From positions 372,001 to 436,000 of the forward strand of contig NZ_JAJAVQ010000003.1 of assembly GCF_020531985.1 (NCBI RefSeq): DNA of 64,000 nt. The letters run 5' to 3'. The translations under genes and the position numbers were made by a program. Each line of letters starts with the position of its first letter. The first letter of the stretch is position 1. The stretch is from Rheinheimera aquimaris (GTDB taxonomy: Bacteria > Pseudomonadota > Gammaproteobacteria > Enterobacterales > Alteromonadaceae). The notes below the pieces were generated by a model. It was not told where the DNA came from, did not search any database, and was given only the letters and a program-made list of their open reading frames with translations. Below are positions 42,311 to 51,169 of the stretch, piece by piece.

Positions 42311-43351
42311 ATGTCTAACATCCGTGAAGTGGCCCGTCTGGCCGAAGTGTCCGTTGCCACTGTATCAAGAGCCTTGCAGCAACCGGAGCTGGTGTCTGTT
42401 AAAACACGCAATAAAGTGCTGGCTGCGGTAAAGCAGGCTGGCTATCAACCGAATTTGCTGGCAGTAAAATTCCGTTCAGGCAAAAGCCATAATCTGGTGG
42501 TGCTGGTACCAACCGTCGCCAATGTGTTTTTTGCCAGAGTGATTAGCGGCATGCAGGAAGCGGCCCAACAAAGGCGTTACTCGTTGCTGCTGGGCAACAC
42601 TATGGCAGATGATAACGCCGAAATTGCTTATGCCCGGCTGGTACAAACCTCTCAGGCTGACGGCCTGATCCAACTGCGCGCCTTTGACCCTTTTGCCACT
42701 TTGGATATGACAACAGAGCGTCTGCCGATGGTTAATGCCTGTGAAGTGCTGGACAAAGCCCCCTGCCCGGTAGTAACGCTGGATAACAGAGCGGCCGCCA
42801 TGGCAATGACCGAGCATTTACTCAGCCTGGGGCATCGCAACATTGCGATGATTAAAGGCCCTGCTCGCAGCCCTCTGACGCGGGACAGAGTTGCAGGCTA
42901 TCGTGATGCACTTGATGCTGCAGGCGTCGCGTTTGACGAAACCCTGCTATGCCCCGGTAACTTTACACTGCAGTCAGGTCATCAGGCTACCGCTCAGCTC
43001 TTGCAGCGCAAACAAAGGCCTACCGCTATTTTTTGTGAAAACGATGAAATGGCCATTGGTGCTCTTCAGTGCCTGAAACAGCATGGTTTAAAAGTGCCTG
43101 AAGATATTTCAGTGGCCGGTTTTGACGATATTTCTTTTGCCGCCTTTTCTGATCCTCCACTGACCACCATTGCCCAGCCAGCCGAAGAGTTTGGCCGTAC
43201 CGCGGTTAATTTGCTGATTGATGTACTGGAGCAGAAGCTGACGCTGTTGCCTAAAGTTATCCTGCCATTTGAGCTGGTACTACGTGGTAGCACCGGCCCG
43301 GTAAAAATGTCTGAACCGGCAACTGATACGCCAGCTGTGCATTTGACCTAA
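42311..43351 (+). CDS. LacI-family transcriptional regulator
   Basis: A 346-residue repressor. The helix-turn-helix with hinge is at residues 1-60 (NIREVARLAEVSVATVSRAL, then a hinge helix near AGYQPNLLA). The effector domain resembles periplasmic sugar-binding proteins: LVVLVPTVANVFFARVISGM, LGHRNIAMIKGP, TAIFCENDEMAIGAL, VAGFDDISFAAFSDPPLTTI. It is divergent from the dehydrogenase-isomerase-permease operon and co-directional, at 41 bases, with the DUF1080 hydrolase gene, so it should control both arms through the palindromes at 42125 and 42288. The inducer is probably a sugar or glycoside of the cassette. Confidence 0.95.
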   Translation: MSNIREVARLAEVSVATVSRALQQPELVSVKTRNKVLAAVKQAGYQPNLLAVKFRSGKSHNLVVLVPTVANVFFARVISGMQEAAQQRRYSLLLGNTMADDNAEIAYARLVQTSQADGLIQLRAFDPFATLDMTTERLPMVNACEVLDKAPCPVVTLDNRAAAMAMTEHLLSLGHRNIAMIKGPARSPLTRDRVAGYRDALDAAGVAFDETLLCPGNFTLQSGHQATAQLLQRKQRPTAIFCENDEMAIGALQCLKQHGLKVPEDISVAGFDDISFAAFSDPPLTTIAQPAEEFGRTAVNLLIDVLEQKLTLLPKVILPFELVLRGSTGPVKMSEPATDTPAVHLT

Positions 43352-43392
43352 CACATAACAACAAGCACTACGACAACAGGAGAACGACCGTT

Positions 43393-44085
43393 ATGACCAG
43401 ATTTTATCTACCCGCGTTACTGCTGGCATTTAGCAGTTTCAGTGCTTTGGCTGCTGATAATCAGCTAAGTGCAGAGGAACAGCGTAACGGCTGGCAGCTG
43501 CTGTTTGATGGCAAAGACATGTCGCAGTGGCGTAACTTTAAACAGCAAGGCCTGAGCAAGCAGTGGATCATCGAAGATGGCGCAATGAAGCTAAACGGCA
43601 AAGGCGGCGGCGATATTCTGACCAAAGCACAATACCAGAATTTTGATTTGAAACTGGATTGGAAGATTTCAGAGGTTGGCAACAGCGGTATTTTTATTCT
43701 GGCTGACGAAACAGGCCAACAAATTTACTCTCACGCGCCGGAAATTCAGATCCTCGACAATGAGCGCCACCCCGATAACAAGCTGGCCAGCCATTTATCC
43801 GGTTCTTTATATGACCTGATTGCCTCCCCTGCCGCCTCGCATAAAAAAGCCGGTGAGTGGAACCAGGTACGGGTGTTGCTAGAAGACAACCAGCTGACCA
43901 TCTGGCAAAACGGTGTGCAAACCGTCTCAGTAAAAATTCAAAGCCCACAGTGGCAGCAACTGGTGGCCGAAAGCAAGTTTGCTAACTGGCCAGGCTTTGC
44001 TGCAAAAAGCAGCGGTCACATCGGCTTGCAGGATCATGGCGATGTGGTGTGGTTTAAAAATCTGAAAATTAAAGAGCTGAAATGA
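43393..44085 (+). CDS. Exported DUF1080 protein (3-keto-glycoside hydrolase/lyase type)
   Basis: A 230-residue protein with a signal peptide (LLLAFSSFSALAAD) and the DUF1080 fold: GWQLLFDGKDMSQWRNF, WIIEDGAMKLNGKGGGDI, NFDLKLDWKISEVGNSGIFI, HAPEIQILDNERHPDNK and WNQVRVLLEDNQLTIWQNG. The domain is a concanavalin-like beta sandwich; characterised members cleave 3-keto-glucosides. An AGGAG ribosome-binding site is present. Stop and start of the GMC gene overlap (ATGATG), so they are co-translated. The job inferred here is cleavage of glycosides after oxidation at C3 in the periplasm. Confidence 0.9.
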   Translation: MTRFYLPALLLAFSSFSALAADNQLSAEEQRNGWQLLFDGKDMSQWRNFKQQGLSKQWIIEDGAMKLNGKGGGDILTKAQYQNFDLKLDWKISEVGNSGIFILADETGQQIYSHAPEIQILDNERHPDNKLASHLSGSLYDLIASPAASHKKAGEWNQVRVLLEDNQLTIWQNGVQTVSVKIQSPQWQQLVAESKFANWPGFAAKSSGHIGLQDHGDVVWFKNLKIKELK

Positions 44086-45764
44086 TGGACGATTTTGCTT
44101 ACGAAGTACTGATTGTCGGCTCCGGCGCCGGTGGTGCTATGGCAGCGTATGAATTGACGCGTCAGGGCCACAAAGTACTGCTGCTTGAAGCTGGCCGTAA
44201 CTACGACCCGAAAACCGAAACACCGATGTTCAGACCCAATTCAGCCGCACCGCTGATGGGCGCATCGACGCCGGACAAAGATTTTGGCTTTTATGATTCC
44301 ACCGTAGATGGTGGCTGGCAGGTACCGGGTGAACCCTACACCAAAGCCGAAGGTTCCGACTTTCTCTGGTGGCGCGCGCGCATGCTGGGCGGGCGCACCA
44401 ACCACTGGGGGCGCTACTCGCTGCGTTTTAGCGAACATGACTTTAAAGGCAAAAGCCGGGATGGCCTAGGGGCTGACTGGCCATTTGAATACAATGACAT
44501 TGCGCCCTGGTACGACAAAACAGAAGCGTTAATTGGCGTATGTGGCACCAACACCGGCCTTGACGATATGCCGCCCTCTGGCGAGGGTATATTGCAACCG
44601 CCACCAACGCCCAGGGTACCGGAGCTATTAATTGCCGCGGCGGCGAAAAAACATGGTATCACTGCTGTACCTATGCACCGCGCAGTACTGACAAAACCAT
44701 TGGATAGCAGAGCGGCCTGTTTTTATGCCACACCATGCGGTCATGGTTGTTCAATCGGTGCAGCCTTTCAAACCACAACCTCGTTACTGCCGATGGCGCA
44801 AGCAACGGGCAACCTGCGCATTATTACCGATGCAATGGTCAAAACCGTTACAGTCGATAGTAGCGGCAAAGTGACGGGTATCAGTTACATCGACAAGAAA
44901 ACCGCGACAGAACAGCAGCTAAATGCCAGGGTGATTATTCTGGCTGCCAGTGCCTGCGAGTCAGCACGTATTTTGCTGAACTCTAAAACTACCACCCACC
45001 CGAATGGCCTGGCTAACTCCAGTGGCCAGGTCGGTCGTAATCTGATGGACTCTACCGGTGCCGGCCTGTCAGCACTGGTGCCTGCGCTGATGAACCGCCC
45101 ACGTTACAACGAAGATGGTCACACTGCGAATCATTTGTTTATTCCATGGTGGGGCCATAAAGCACAGGCGAATAAAGAGCTGGATTTCCCGCGCGGTTAT
45201 CACTTTGAGCTCGGTGGCCGTTTCAGTGAACCAGGTGCCTATGTCGGCGGTAATTTGCAAGGCTATGGGCCAGCACTGAAACAGCAGGTACGGGCAAACT
45301 ATGGTGCTTATGTTAGTTTTGCGCTGCGTGGTGAAATGCTGCCAAACGAGCACTGTTACATGGATATCGACCCTGAAGTAAAAGACAAATGGGGTATTCC
45401 GGTGGCACGTTTTCACTGGCAATGGTCAGAGCACGAGCTTAAACAGGTCGAACATGGCCTGAAAACCGCCAAAGCCATTCTGGAAACCATGGGGGCTGAA
45501 GTTGGCGAGCTGCCAGCGGCAGAAGATGCCATTAAAAAAGGCGGCGAAATTATCCACGAAGTCGGCACCACCCGCATGGGCAGCTCCAGTGCTGACTCGG
45601 TAACCAACCAGTGGGGACAAAGCTGGGATTGCCCGAATCTGTTCGTTATGGATGGTGGCGTGTTTGCCTCTAACCCACATAAAAACTGTACTCTGACCAT
45701 TATGACACTGGCGATGCGTAACAGCGCCTGGCTGGCTGAACAGTTAAAAGCGGGGAAATTATAA
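44082..45764 (+). CDS. GMC-family FAD dehydrogenase, large subunit of a glucoside 3-dehydrogenase type enzyme
   Basis: The 560-residue flavoenzyme has the ADP-binding motif VLIVGSGAGGAMAAYEL with Glu at LLLEAG, the GMC signature GGRTNHWGRYSLRF, and a C-terminal active site with His in HEVGTTRMG and Asn in NPHKNCTLTIMTLAMR. A cysteine cluster, C-x5-C-x2-C in ACFYATPCGHGC, could hold the iron-sulfur cluster known from FAD glucose dehydrogenases. No own signal peptide: it is probably exported bound to the Tat-signal subunit encoded next. Oxidation at C3 of sugars or glycosides is inferred from the DUF1080 neighbour. Confidence 0.9.
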   Translation: MMDDFAYEVLIVGSGAGGAMAAYELTRQGHKVLLLEAGRNYDPKTETPMFRPNSAAPLMGASTPDKDFGFYDSTVDGGWQVPGEPYTKAEGSDFLWWRARMLGGRTNHWGRYSLRFSEHDFKGKSRDGLGADWPFEYNDIAPWYDKTEALIGVCGTNTGLDDMPPSGEGILQPPPTPRVPELLIAAAAKKHGITAVPMHRAVLTKPLDSRAACFYATPCGHGCSIGAAFQTTTSLLPMAQATGNLRIITDAMVKTVTVDSSGKVTGISYIDKKTATEQQLNARVIILAASACESARILLNSKTTTHPNGLANSSGQVGRNLMDSTGAGLSALVPALMNRPRYNEDGHTANHLFIPWWGHKAQANKELDFPRGYHFELGGRFSEPGAYVGGNLQGYGPALKQQVRANYGAYVSFALRGEMLPNEHCYMDIDPEVKDKWGIPVARFHWQWSEHELKQVEHGLKTAKAILETMGAEVGELPAAEDAIKKGGEIIHEVGTTRMGSSSADSVTNQWGQSWDCPNLFVMDGGVFASNPHKNCTLTIMTLAMRNSAWLAEQLKAGKL

Positions 45765-46561
45765 TGAAAAAACCAGGCTTTATGCATACAACCGCCGGCG
45801 ATGACTTACAACGAGACCCTTCGCCGGCTTACACCAACCGTTTAAGCAGGCGTGACTCATTAAAGCTGCTGGCAGCGCTGGCCGCCAGCACTATGCTGCC
45901 GGCGTTATCAGGCTGTGAACCGGTACCCACAACGACCCAAACGGGCAACGCTACTGGCACTGAACACTGGCCAGAGCTAAAGCTGCCGGCCATTAACGCT
46001 AAAGGCTATGGCAAAGATCCTAACCTAATTATGCCACCCGAAGCGCCCTGGCCATTAACCTTGACACCGGCACAGCTGACGACGCTGGCGCTGCTGTCAG
46101 ACATTCTGGTGCCACAGGAAGGCGATTCGCCTTCGGCATCGCAGGTACAGGTGCCTTCTGTGGTCGATGAATGGGTCAGCGCACCTTACCCCAGCCAGCA
46201 GCGTGACCGGCTGACGATACTATCGGCACTGGCCTGGATTGATGACGAAGCGCAGCTGCGTTTTAACGGGCAGTTTAGCGCCCTGACTGCAAAACAGCAG
46301 TTGGCTATTGTTGATGATATTGCCTATGACAACGAGAACACTCCGTTGCAATTTCAGCGCATTGCCAAAGCGTTTGCGCGGCTGCGTAATCTGGTACTGG
46401 CTGCGTATTTCTGCACGCCACAAGGTATTAAAGATATTGGCTATCTGGGCAATGTGCCTATTGCCGGTGTATACCCGGGCCCAACAGCAGAGGCTTACGC
46501 CCACCTTGATAACACTCTGGCACAGCTTGGGCTGACTGAGTTTGCTTATCAGGTTGCTTAA
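45764..46561 (+). CDS. Gluconate 2-dehydrogenase subunit 3-type small subunit, Tat-exported
   Basis: A 265-residue protein with a twin-arginine signal (SRRDSLKLL, hydrophobic stretch, ending LPALSGCEP). The conserved core covers TLTPAQLTTLALLSDILVPQEGDSPSASQ (split over two helices), VDEWVSAPY and FCTPQGIKDIGYLG. Such subunits accompany GMC dehydrogenases, carry them through the Tat system and help pass electrons to a cytochrome. Its ATG overlaps the stop of the large subunit (TAATG). A cytochrome partner is not encoded in the cassette, so electrons must go to one encoded elsewhere. A rho-independent terminator follows. Confidence 0.9.
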   Translation: MKKPGFMHTTAGDDLQRDPSPAYTNRLSRRDSLKLLAALAASTMLPALSGCEPVPTTTQTGNATGTEHWPELKLPAINAKGYGKDPNLIMPPEAPWPLTLTPAQLTTLALLSDILVPQEGDSPSASQVQVPSVVDEWVSAPYPSQQRDRLTILSALAWIDDEAQLRFNGQFSALTAKQQLAIVDDIAYDNENTPLQFQRIAKAFARLRNLVLAAYFCTPQGIKDIGYLGNVPIAGVYPGPTAEAYAHLDNTLAQLGLTEFAYQVA

Positions 46562-46572
46562 GCAAATAAAAT

Positions 46573-46598
46573 ACGGCCGCTGATGCGGCCTTGTTTTT
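46573..46598 (+). terminator. Terminator of the LacI-DUF1080-GMC operon
   Basis: GGCCGC (46575-46580), loop TGAT, GCGGCC (46585-46590), followed by TTGTTTTTAT. It comes 13 bases after the stop codon of the small dehydrogenase subunit and 100 bases before mutS. Confidence 0.85.
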
Positions 46599-46698
46599 AT
46601 TGTATGGACTGGCGTAATGCCGCGTCGTGCGCAGCGAAAAACTTCTGTTATAATCCCCTGCTTTATCAGCACACCTAGCCGCGGATCAGACTATCTGT

Positions 46699-49275
46699 AT
46701 GACCATAAGTAAAGACCTGAGCGCCCACACCCCGATGATGCAGCAGTATCTGGGGCTTAAAAGTGAACACCCTGATATCCTGCTGTTTTACCGCATGGGT
46801 GATTTTTACGAGTTATTTTTTGACGATGCCAAGCGTGCAGCTGCCCTGCTGGATATCTCGCTGACCAAGCGTGGTCAGAGTGCCGGTACGCCTATTCCGA
46901 TGGCAGGTGTGCCTTATCATGCCGTAGAAGGTTATCTGGCACGGCTGGTACAACTCGGCGAGTCGGTCGCGATCTGCGAGCAGATAGGCGATCCGGCAAC
47001 CAGCAAAGGCCCGGTTGAGCGCAAAGTGGTGCGTATCGTCACCCCGGGTACAGTAACTGACGAAGCACTACTGAACGAACGTCAGGACAATCTGCTTTGC
47101 GCCATTACCCAGTTACGCGGCCAGTTTGGTTTAGCCCAACTGGATATCAGCAGCGGCCGTTTTTTACTGAATCAGGTTGATAACAGCGATGATTTAGCCG
47201 CCCTACTGCAACGGCTAAACCCGGCCGAACTGTTATATCCGGAAGATTTTGCCGAACACTATCTGGTTGAAAAACGCAAAGGTGCGCGCCGCCGGCCGGT
47301 GTGGGAATTTGAGCTCAGTACGGCACGGCGTTTATTGTGTCAGCAATTTGGTACCAAAGATTTGCTGAGCTTTGGTGTCGACGACGCGCCGGTGGCGCTG
47401 ATGGCGGCCGGTTGTGTAATGCAGTACGTTAAAGATACCCAGCGCGCTGCTTTGCCGCATATCCGCGCCGTGGCACTGGAGCGTGCACAGGACAACATCG
47501 TGCTGGATGCCGCCACCCGGCGTAACTTGGAACTGACGCAGAATCTGGCCGGCAATTACGAACACACGCTGGCGGCTGTGCTGGACCGCAGCCAGACGGC
47601 GATGGGCTCGCGCCAGCTTAAACGCTGGATCCACGCCCCGCTTCGCGATCAACATGCCGTGAATGCCCGCCTTGATGCGGTAACAGAACTACGGCAGGAA
47701 TACGATGACCTGCAAAGCGCGTTAAAACAGATTGGCGATATCGAGCGGGTTATTGCCAGGCTGGCTCTGCGCAGTGCCCGCCCGCGGGATTTCGCCCGCC
47801 TGCGCCAGGCGCTGCAACAACTGCCTGAACTTGCGCCGGCATTGGCTCAGCTAAATGCGGCACAGCTGGTGCAGATCAGCCACGCAGCCAAGCCGGTACC
47901 AGAGCTTTGTCAGCTGCTGCAACAGGCTATTGTCGACACGCCGCCGGTGCTGATCCGCGACGGTGGTGTTATAGCGCCAGGCTACAATGCCGAGCTTGAC
48001 CAGTGGCGCGCACTGGCAACGGGTGCCACCGATTATCTGGAGCAACTCGAACAGCGCGAGCGCGAGCGTACCGGCATCGCCTCGCTGAAAGTCGGTTTTA
48101 ACAAAATTCATGGCTATTACATCGAAACCGGTCGCAGTGCGGATACCAAAGTGCCGCCTGAATACGTGCGCCGCCAGACACTGAAGAACAATGAACGCTA
48201 CATCATTCCTGAACTAAAAGAGTACGAAGACAAAGTGCTGGGCAGCCAGAGTAAAGCACTGGCACTGGAAAAACAGTTGTACGAGCAGTTGTTTGACTTA
48301 ACGGCACCCTACCTGGCGCAGCTGCAACAGCTGGCCCAGGCGCTGGCAGAGCTTGATGTACTTTGCACCTTTGCCGAACGGGCTGACAGCTTAAACTACT
48401 GCCGGCCAACGCTGACTACCACAACCGGCATTGTGTTGGAACAAGCGCGGCACCCGGTAGTAGAGCAGGTACTGACCGAACCTTTTATCGCTAACCCGTT
48501 AACACTCAATAGCACACGGCGCATGCTGATGATCACCGGCCCTAATATGGGCGGTAAATCAACCTATATGCGCCAGACCGCGCTTATTGTGTTAATGGCG
48601 TATATTGGCTGTTTTGTGCCGGCACAAAGTGCCAGCATCGGCCCGGTAGATCGTATTTTCACCCGTATCGGCGCGTCCGATGATTTAGCTTCAGGCCGCT
48701 CGACCTTTATGGTGGAAATGACAGAAACAGCCACCATTTTGCATCATGCTACCGAACATAGTCTGGTGCTGATGGACGAAATTGGCCGCGGCACCAGCAC
48801 CTACGATGGCCTCAGCCTGGCCTGGGCCTGCGCCGATTATCTGGCAACAAAAATCAAAGCCCAGACCCTGTTCGCAACCCATTATTTTGAGCTGACCGAA
48901 CTGGCCGAGCAGCTACCAGGGCTGGCCAATGTGCATCTGGATGCGGTAGAACACGGCGATGATATTGTGTTTATGCACCATATTCAGGAAGGCGCTGCCA
49001 GCAAGAGCTTTGGCTTGCAGGTTGCTCAACTGGCGGGTGTGCCTAAGCCGGTTATTCAGCGTGCACAGCATAAACTGCTGGAATTGGAACAGCATGCTAA
49101 GCCGCAAGTATCAGGCGCTAACATAACGGTGTCGCCCCAAAGCGCATTAACACCTCAACTTAGCCTGCTGGAGACCGAGCACCCTATTATCGAACAATTG
49201 CGGGATATAAACCCGGACGATCTAAGCGCGCGCCAGGCACTGGAGCTGCTGTATCAGCTAAAACAACAGTTATAG
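46699..49275 (+). CDS. mutS: DNA mismatch repair protein MutS
   Basis: The 858-residue protein has the mismatch-recognition domain with GDFYELFF (Phe-x-Glu contacts DNA), connector and lever domains, and an ABC-type ATPase: Walker [15 protein letters not shown], Walker [15 protein letters not shown], switch His in FATHYFEL. Its length and order match gammaproteobacterial MutS. ATG at 46699 is used; the upstream bases carry no strong ribosome-binding site. It detects base mismatches and recruits MutL. In related genomes it lies next to cinA/recA or rpoS; here it is flanked on each side by a metabolic cassette. Confidence 0.98.
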   Translation: MTISKDLSAHTPMMQQYLGLKSEHPDILLFYRMGDFYELFFDDAKRAAALLDISLTKRGQSAGTPIPMAGVPYHAVEGYLARLVQLGESVAICEQIGDPATSKGPVERKVVRIVTPGTVTDEALLNERQDNLLCAITQLRGQFGLAQLDISSGRFLLNQVDNSDDLAALLQRLNPAELLYPEDFAEHYLVEKRKGARRRPVWEFELSTARRLLCQQFGTKDLLSFGVDDAPVALMAAGCVMQYVKDTQRAALPHIRAVALERAQDNIVLDAATRRNLELTQNLAGNYEHTLAAVLDRSQTAMGSRQLKRWIHAPLRDQHAVNARLDAVTELRQEYDDLQSALKQIGDIERVIARLALRSARPRDFARLRQALQQLPELAPALAQLNAAQLVQISHAAKPVPELCQLLQQAIVDTPPVLIRDGGVIAPGYNAELDQWRALATGATDYLEQLEQRERERTGIASLKVGFNKIHGYYIETGRSADTKVPPEYVRRQTLKNNERYIIPELKEYEDKVLGSQSKALALEKQLYEQLFDLTAPYLAQLQQLAQALAELDVLCTFAERADSLNYCRPTLTTTTGIVLEQARHPVVEQVLTEPFIANPLTLNSTRRMLMITGPNMGGKSTYMRQTALIVLMAYIGCFVPAQSASIGPVDRIFTRIGASDDLASGRSTFMVEMTETATILHHATEHSLVLMDEIGRGTSTYDGLSLAWACADYLATKIKAQTLFATHYFELTELAEQLPGLANVHLDAVEHGDDIVFMHHIQEGAASKSFGLQVAQLAGVPKPVIQRAQHKLLELEQHAKPQVSGANITVSPQSALTPQLSLLETEHPIIEQLRDINPDDLSARQALELLYQLKQQL

Positions 49276-49282
49276 CTTGACT

Positions 49283-49313
49283 TAAAATGTATACATTTTA
49301 AATTAGGTATACT
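49283..49313 (+). promoter_or_regulatory. Promoter and GntR-type operator of the benE-gntR pair
   Basis: TAAAATGTATACATTTTA at 49283-49300 is an 18-base perfect palindrome. Its core ATGTATACAT is typical of FCD-class GntR regulators. TATACT at 49308-49313 is a good -10 box, with the palindrome covering the -35 zone, so a bound regulator would block transcription. A ribosome-binding site is weak (GGTGT). Confidence 0.75.
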
Positions 49314-49333
49314 TTTTACGTTCAGGTGTAGTT

Positions 49334-50503
49334 ATGCAAGTAAAAGACATCAGCCTGTCAGCCATAGTGGCAGGCTTTGTGGCAGTATTAGTGGGCTTTG
49401 CCAGCTCGGTAGCGATAGTGCTGCAGGCCGCAGCGGCGGCTGGCGCCAGCCAGGATATTATGGCGTCCTGGTTGCTGGCGCTGGGTATTGGCATGGCACT
49501 GACATGTATCGGCCTGTCGTGGTATTACAAAGCCCCTATTATCACCGCCTGGTCAACGCCGGGCGCAGCCTTACTAGCGACCAGCCTGCAAGGGTTAAGC
49601 ATTAATGAAGCCGTTGGTGTGTTTATTTTTACCGCCGTACTGGGGTTGCTGATAGGCATTAGCGGCTGGTTTGAAAAGCTGACCCGTCTTATTCCATTGC
49701 CACTGGCCAGCGCGATGCTGGCAGGCATTTTACTGCAGTTTGGCTTGAATATTTTTACCTCATTACAAACCCAGTTGCTGCTGGTTGGTTTGATGTGCTT
49801 AAGCTACTTACTGGCTAAACGGTTATCACCGCGCTATGCCATTTTATGGGTGTTAGTGACAGGTTTAGTTACCGTATTGCTGCAAGGCCAGTTTAATTAT
49901 CAGGCTGTGACACTAAGCCTGACGACGCCGGTCTGGGTGACACCGCACTGGTCACTGAGTGCTTTATTGGGCGTTGGTTTGCCATTGCTGCTAGTGACAA
50001 TGGCATCACAGAATATTCCGGGCGTTGCTGTGCTGCGCACCAGCGGCTATCAAACACCGGTTTCGCCACTTATCAGCCATACCGCGCTGTCAACACTGCT
50101 GTTGGCGCCCTGGGGCGCATTTTCGATTAATCTGGCGGCCATAACCGCCGCTATCTGTACCGGCAGCGAAGCGCACCCGGATAAAGACAAGCGTTATATT
50201 GCCGGCATAGCAGCAGGAGTGTTTTACCTGCTGGCCGGGCTGGCTGGGGCTACTGTTGTCGCCCTGTTTGCAGCTTTTCCGCGCGAAATGATTGCTGCTC
50301 TGGCGGGGCTTGCGCTGCTTGGCACTATCGGCGCCAATCTGGCAGTAGCCACTGCTGAGGGCGAACACCGCGAAGCAGCAGTGGTCACCTTACTGGTTAC
50401 CGCCAGTGGCGTCAGCTTTTTCGGCGTCGCATCTGCCTTTTGGGGCATAGTTGCCGGTGCGGTCACTCTGCTTATCATCAACGGCTTACGCGGTAAAAAC
50501 TGA
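49334..50503 (+). CDS. BenE-family inner-membrane transporter
   Basis: A 389-residue protein with about 11 or 12 membrane helices and the BenE pattern: VAGFVAVLVGFASSVAIVLQAA, GLSWYYKAPIITAWSTPGAAL, LVTMASQNIPGVAVLRTSGY and FSINLAAITAAICTGSEAHPD. Family members are known as benzoate/H+ symporters (BenE, YdcO), though many lack benzoate catabolic partners. No aromatic-degradation gene is nearby, so another organic acid or toxic compound may be the substrate. The stop overlaps the gntR start (TGATG), and the pair shares one operator upstream. Confidence 0.9.
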   Translation: MQVKDISLSAIVAGFVAVLVGFASSVAIVLQAAAAAGASQDIMASWLLALGIGMALTCIGLSWYYKAPIITAWSTPGAALLATSLQGLSINEAVGVFIFTAVLGLLIGISGWFEKLTRLIPLPLASAMLAGILLQFGLNIFTSLQTQLLLVGLMCLSYLLAKRLSPRYAILWVLVTGLVTVLLQGQFNYQAVTLSLTTPVWVTPHWSLSALLGVGLPLLLVTMASQNIPGVAVLRTSGYQTPVSPLISHTALSTLLLAPWGAFSINLAAITAAICTGSEAHPDKDKRYIAGIAAGVFYLLAGLAGATVVALFAAFPREMIAALAGLALLGTIGANLAVATAEGEHREAAVVTLLVTASGVSFFGVASAFWGIVAGAVTLLIINGLRGKN

Positions 50504-51144
50504 TGTTAAAAAAACATCAGCTGTATCAGCAGCTCAAGCAGGATATTCAACTGCTGCAGTGGCTACCAGGTACAGTGTTAACGCAACAACAGCTGGCGCA
50601 GCACTATGGCGTCAGCCGTATTGTTGTGCGGGATGTGCAACAAAGTTTGCTCAATGAAGGCTGGTTGCTGGTGCATGGCAAGGCGGGCATGCAGGTACCG
50701 GGGTTTAGCGCAGCAGAAGCCGAAGAGCTATGCTTACTTCGGCTGCAGCTGGAGCCGCTGGCACTGCAGTTAGCCGCCGCTAACATCAGCTTCAGCCGGC
50801 TTGGTCAGGCGGAAGATATGCTGGCCAGCATTGATGCCGGAACAACCTTACCGGCCTATCAGCGCGGCGAGCTGAACTGGCAGTTTCATCGTCTGCTGTA
50901 TCAAGACTGTGGCAAACCGCATTTACTGCGTTTGCTGGATCAATTACATCAGCAGGTCTCGCGCTATCTGGGCTATCAGGAACAGGCGCTGGCCTATGCC
51001 GGCACCAGTGCAGCAGAACACCGCGAGCTCATCAGCTTACTGCGTGGCGGAAACATCAGCACCGCCTGCGAGTTATTGATCAGCCACATCAGTTCCGCCA
51101 GCAAATTGCTGGTGCAATACCTGCAAAAAAACAAGGCGCCGTAA
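50503..51144 (+). CDS. GntR-family regulator (FCD class)
   Basis: The 213-residue product has a winged helix at 1-70 (LYQQLKQDIQLLQWLPGTVL, LAQHYGVSRIVVRDVQQSL, GWLLVHGKAGMQV) and an FCD domain at about 75-205 (EAEELCLLRLQLEPLALQLAA, NWQFHRLLYQDCGKPHLLRLL), with His residues where FCD proteins bind a metal and small carboxylates. It overlaps the transporter gene by one base and is likely to repress the pair via the palindrome at 49283. The effector is probably the transported acid. Confidence 0.9.
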   Translation: MLKKHQLYQQLKQDIQLLQWLPGTVLTQQQLAQHYGVSRIVVRDVQQSLLNEGWLLVHGKAGMQVPGFSAAEAEELCLLRLQLEPLALQLAAANISFSRLGQAEDMLASIDAGTTLPAYQRGELNWQFHRLLYQDCGKPHLLRLLDQLHQQVSRYLGYQEQALAYAGTSAAEHRELISLLRGGNISTACELLISHISSASKLLVQYLQKNKAP

Positions 51145-51154
51145 GGCGCCTTGT
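51131..51154. terminator. Bidirectional terminator between gntR and rpoS
   Basis: ACAAGGCGCC, loop GTAA, GGCGCCTTGT: a 10-base stem. On the plus strand TTTTTT follows; on the minus strand a T run follows via the A-rich bases at 51125-51130. It includes the gntR stop codon and lies 15 bases from the rpoS stop. Confidence 0.88.
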
Positions 51155-51169
51155 TTTTTATGGAGAGTT

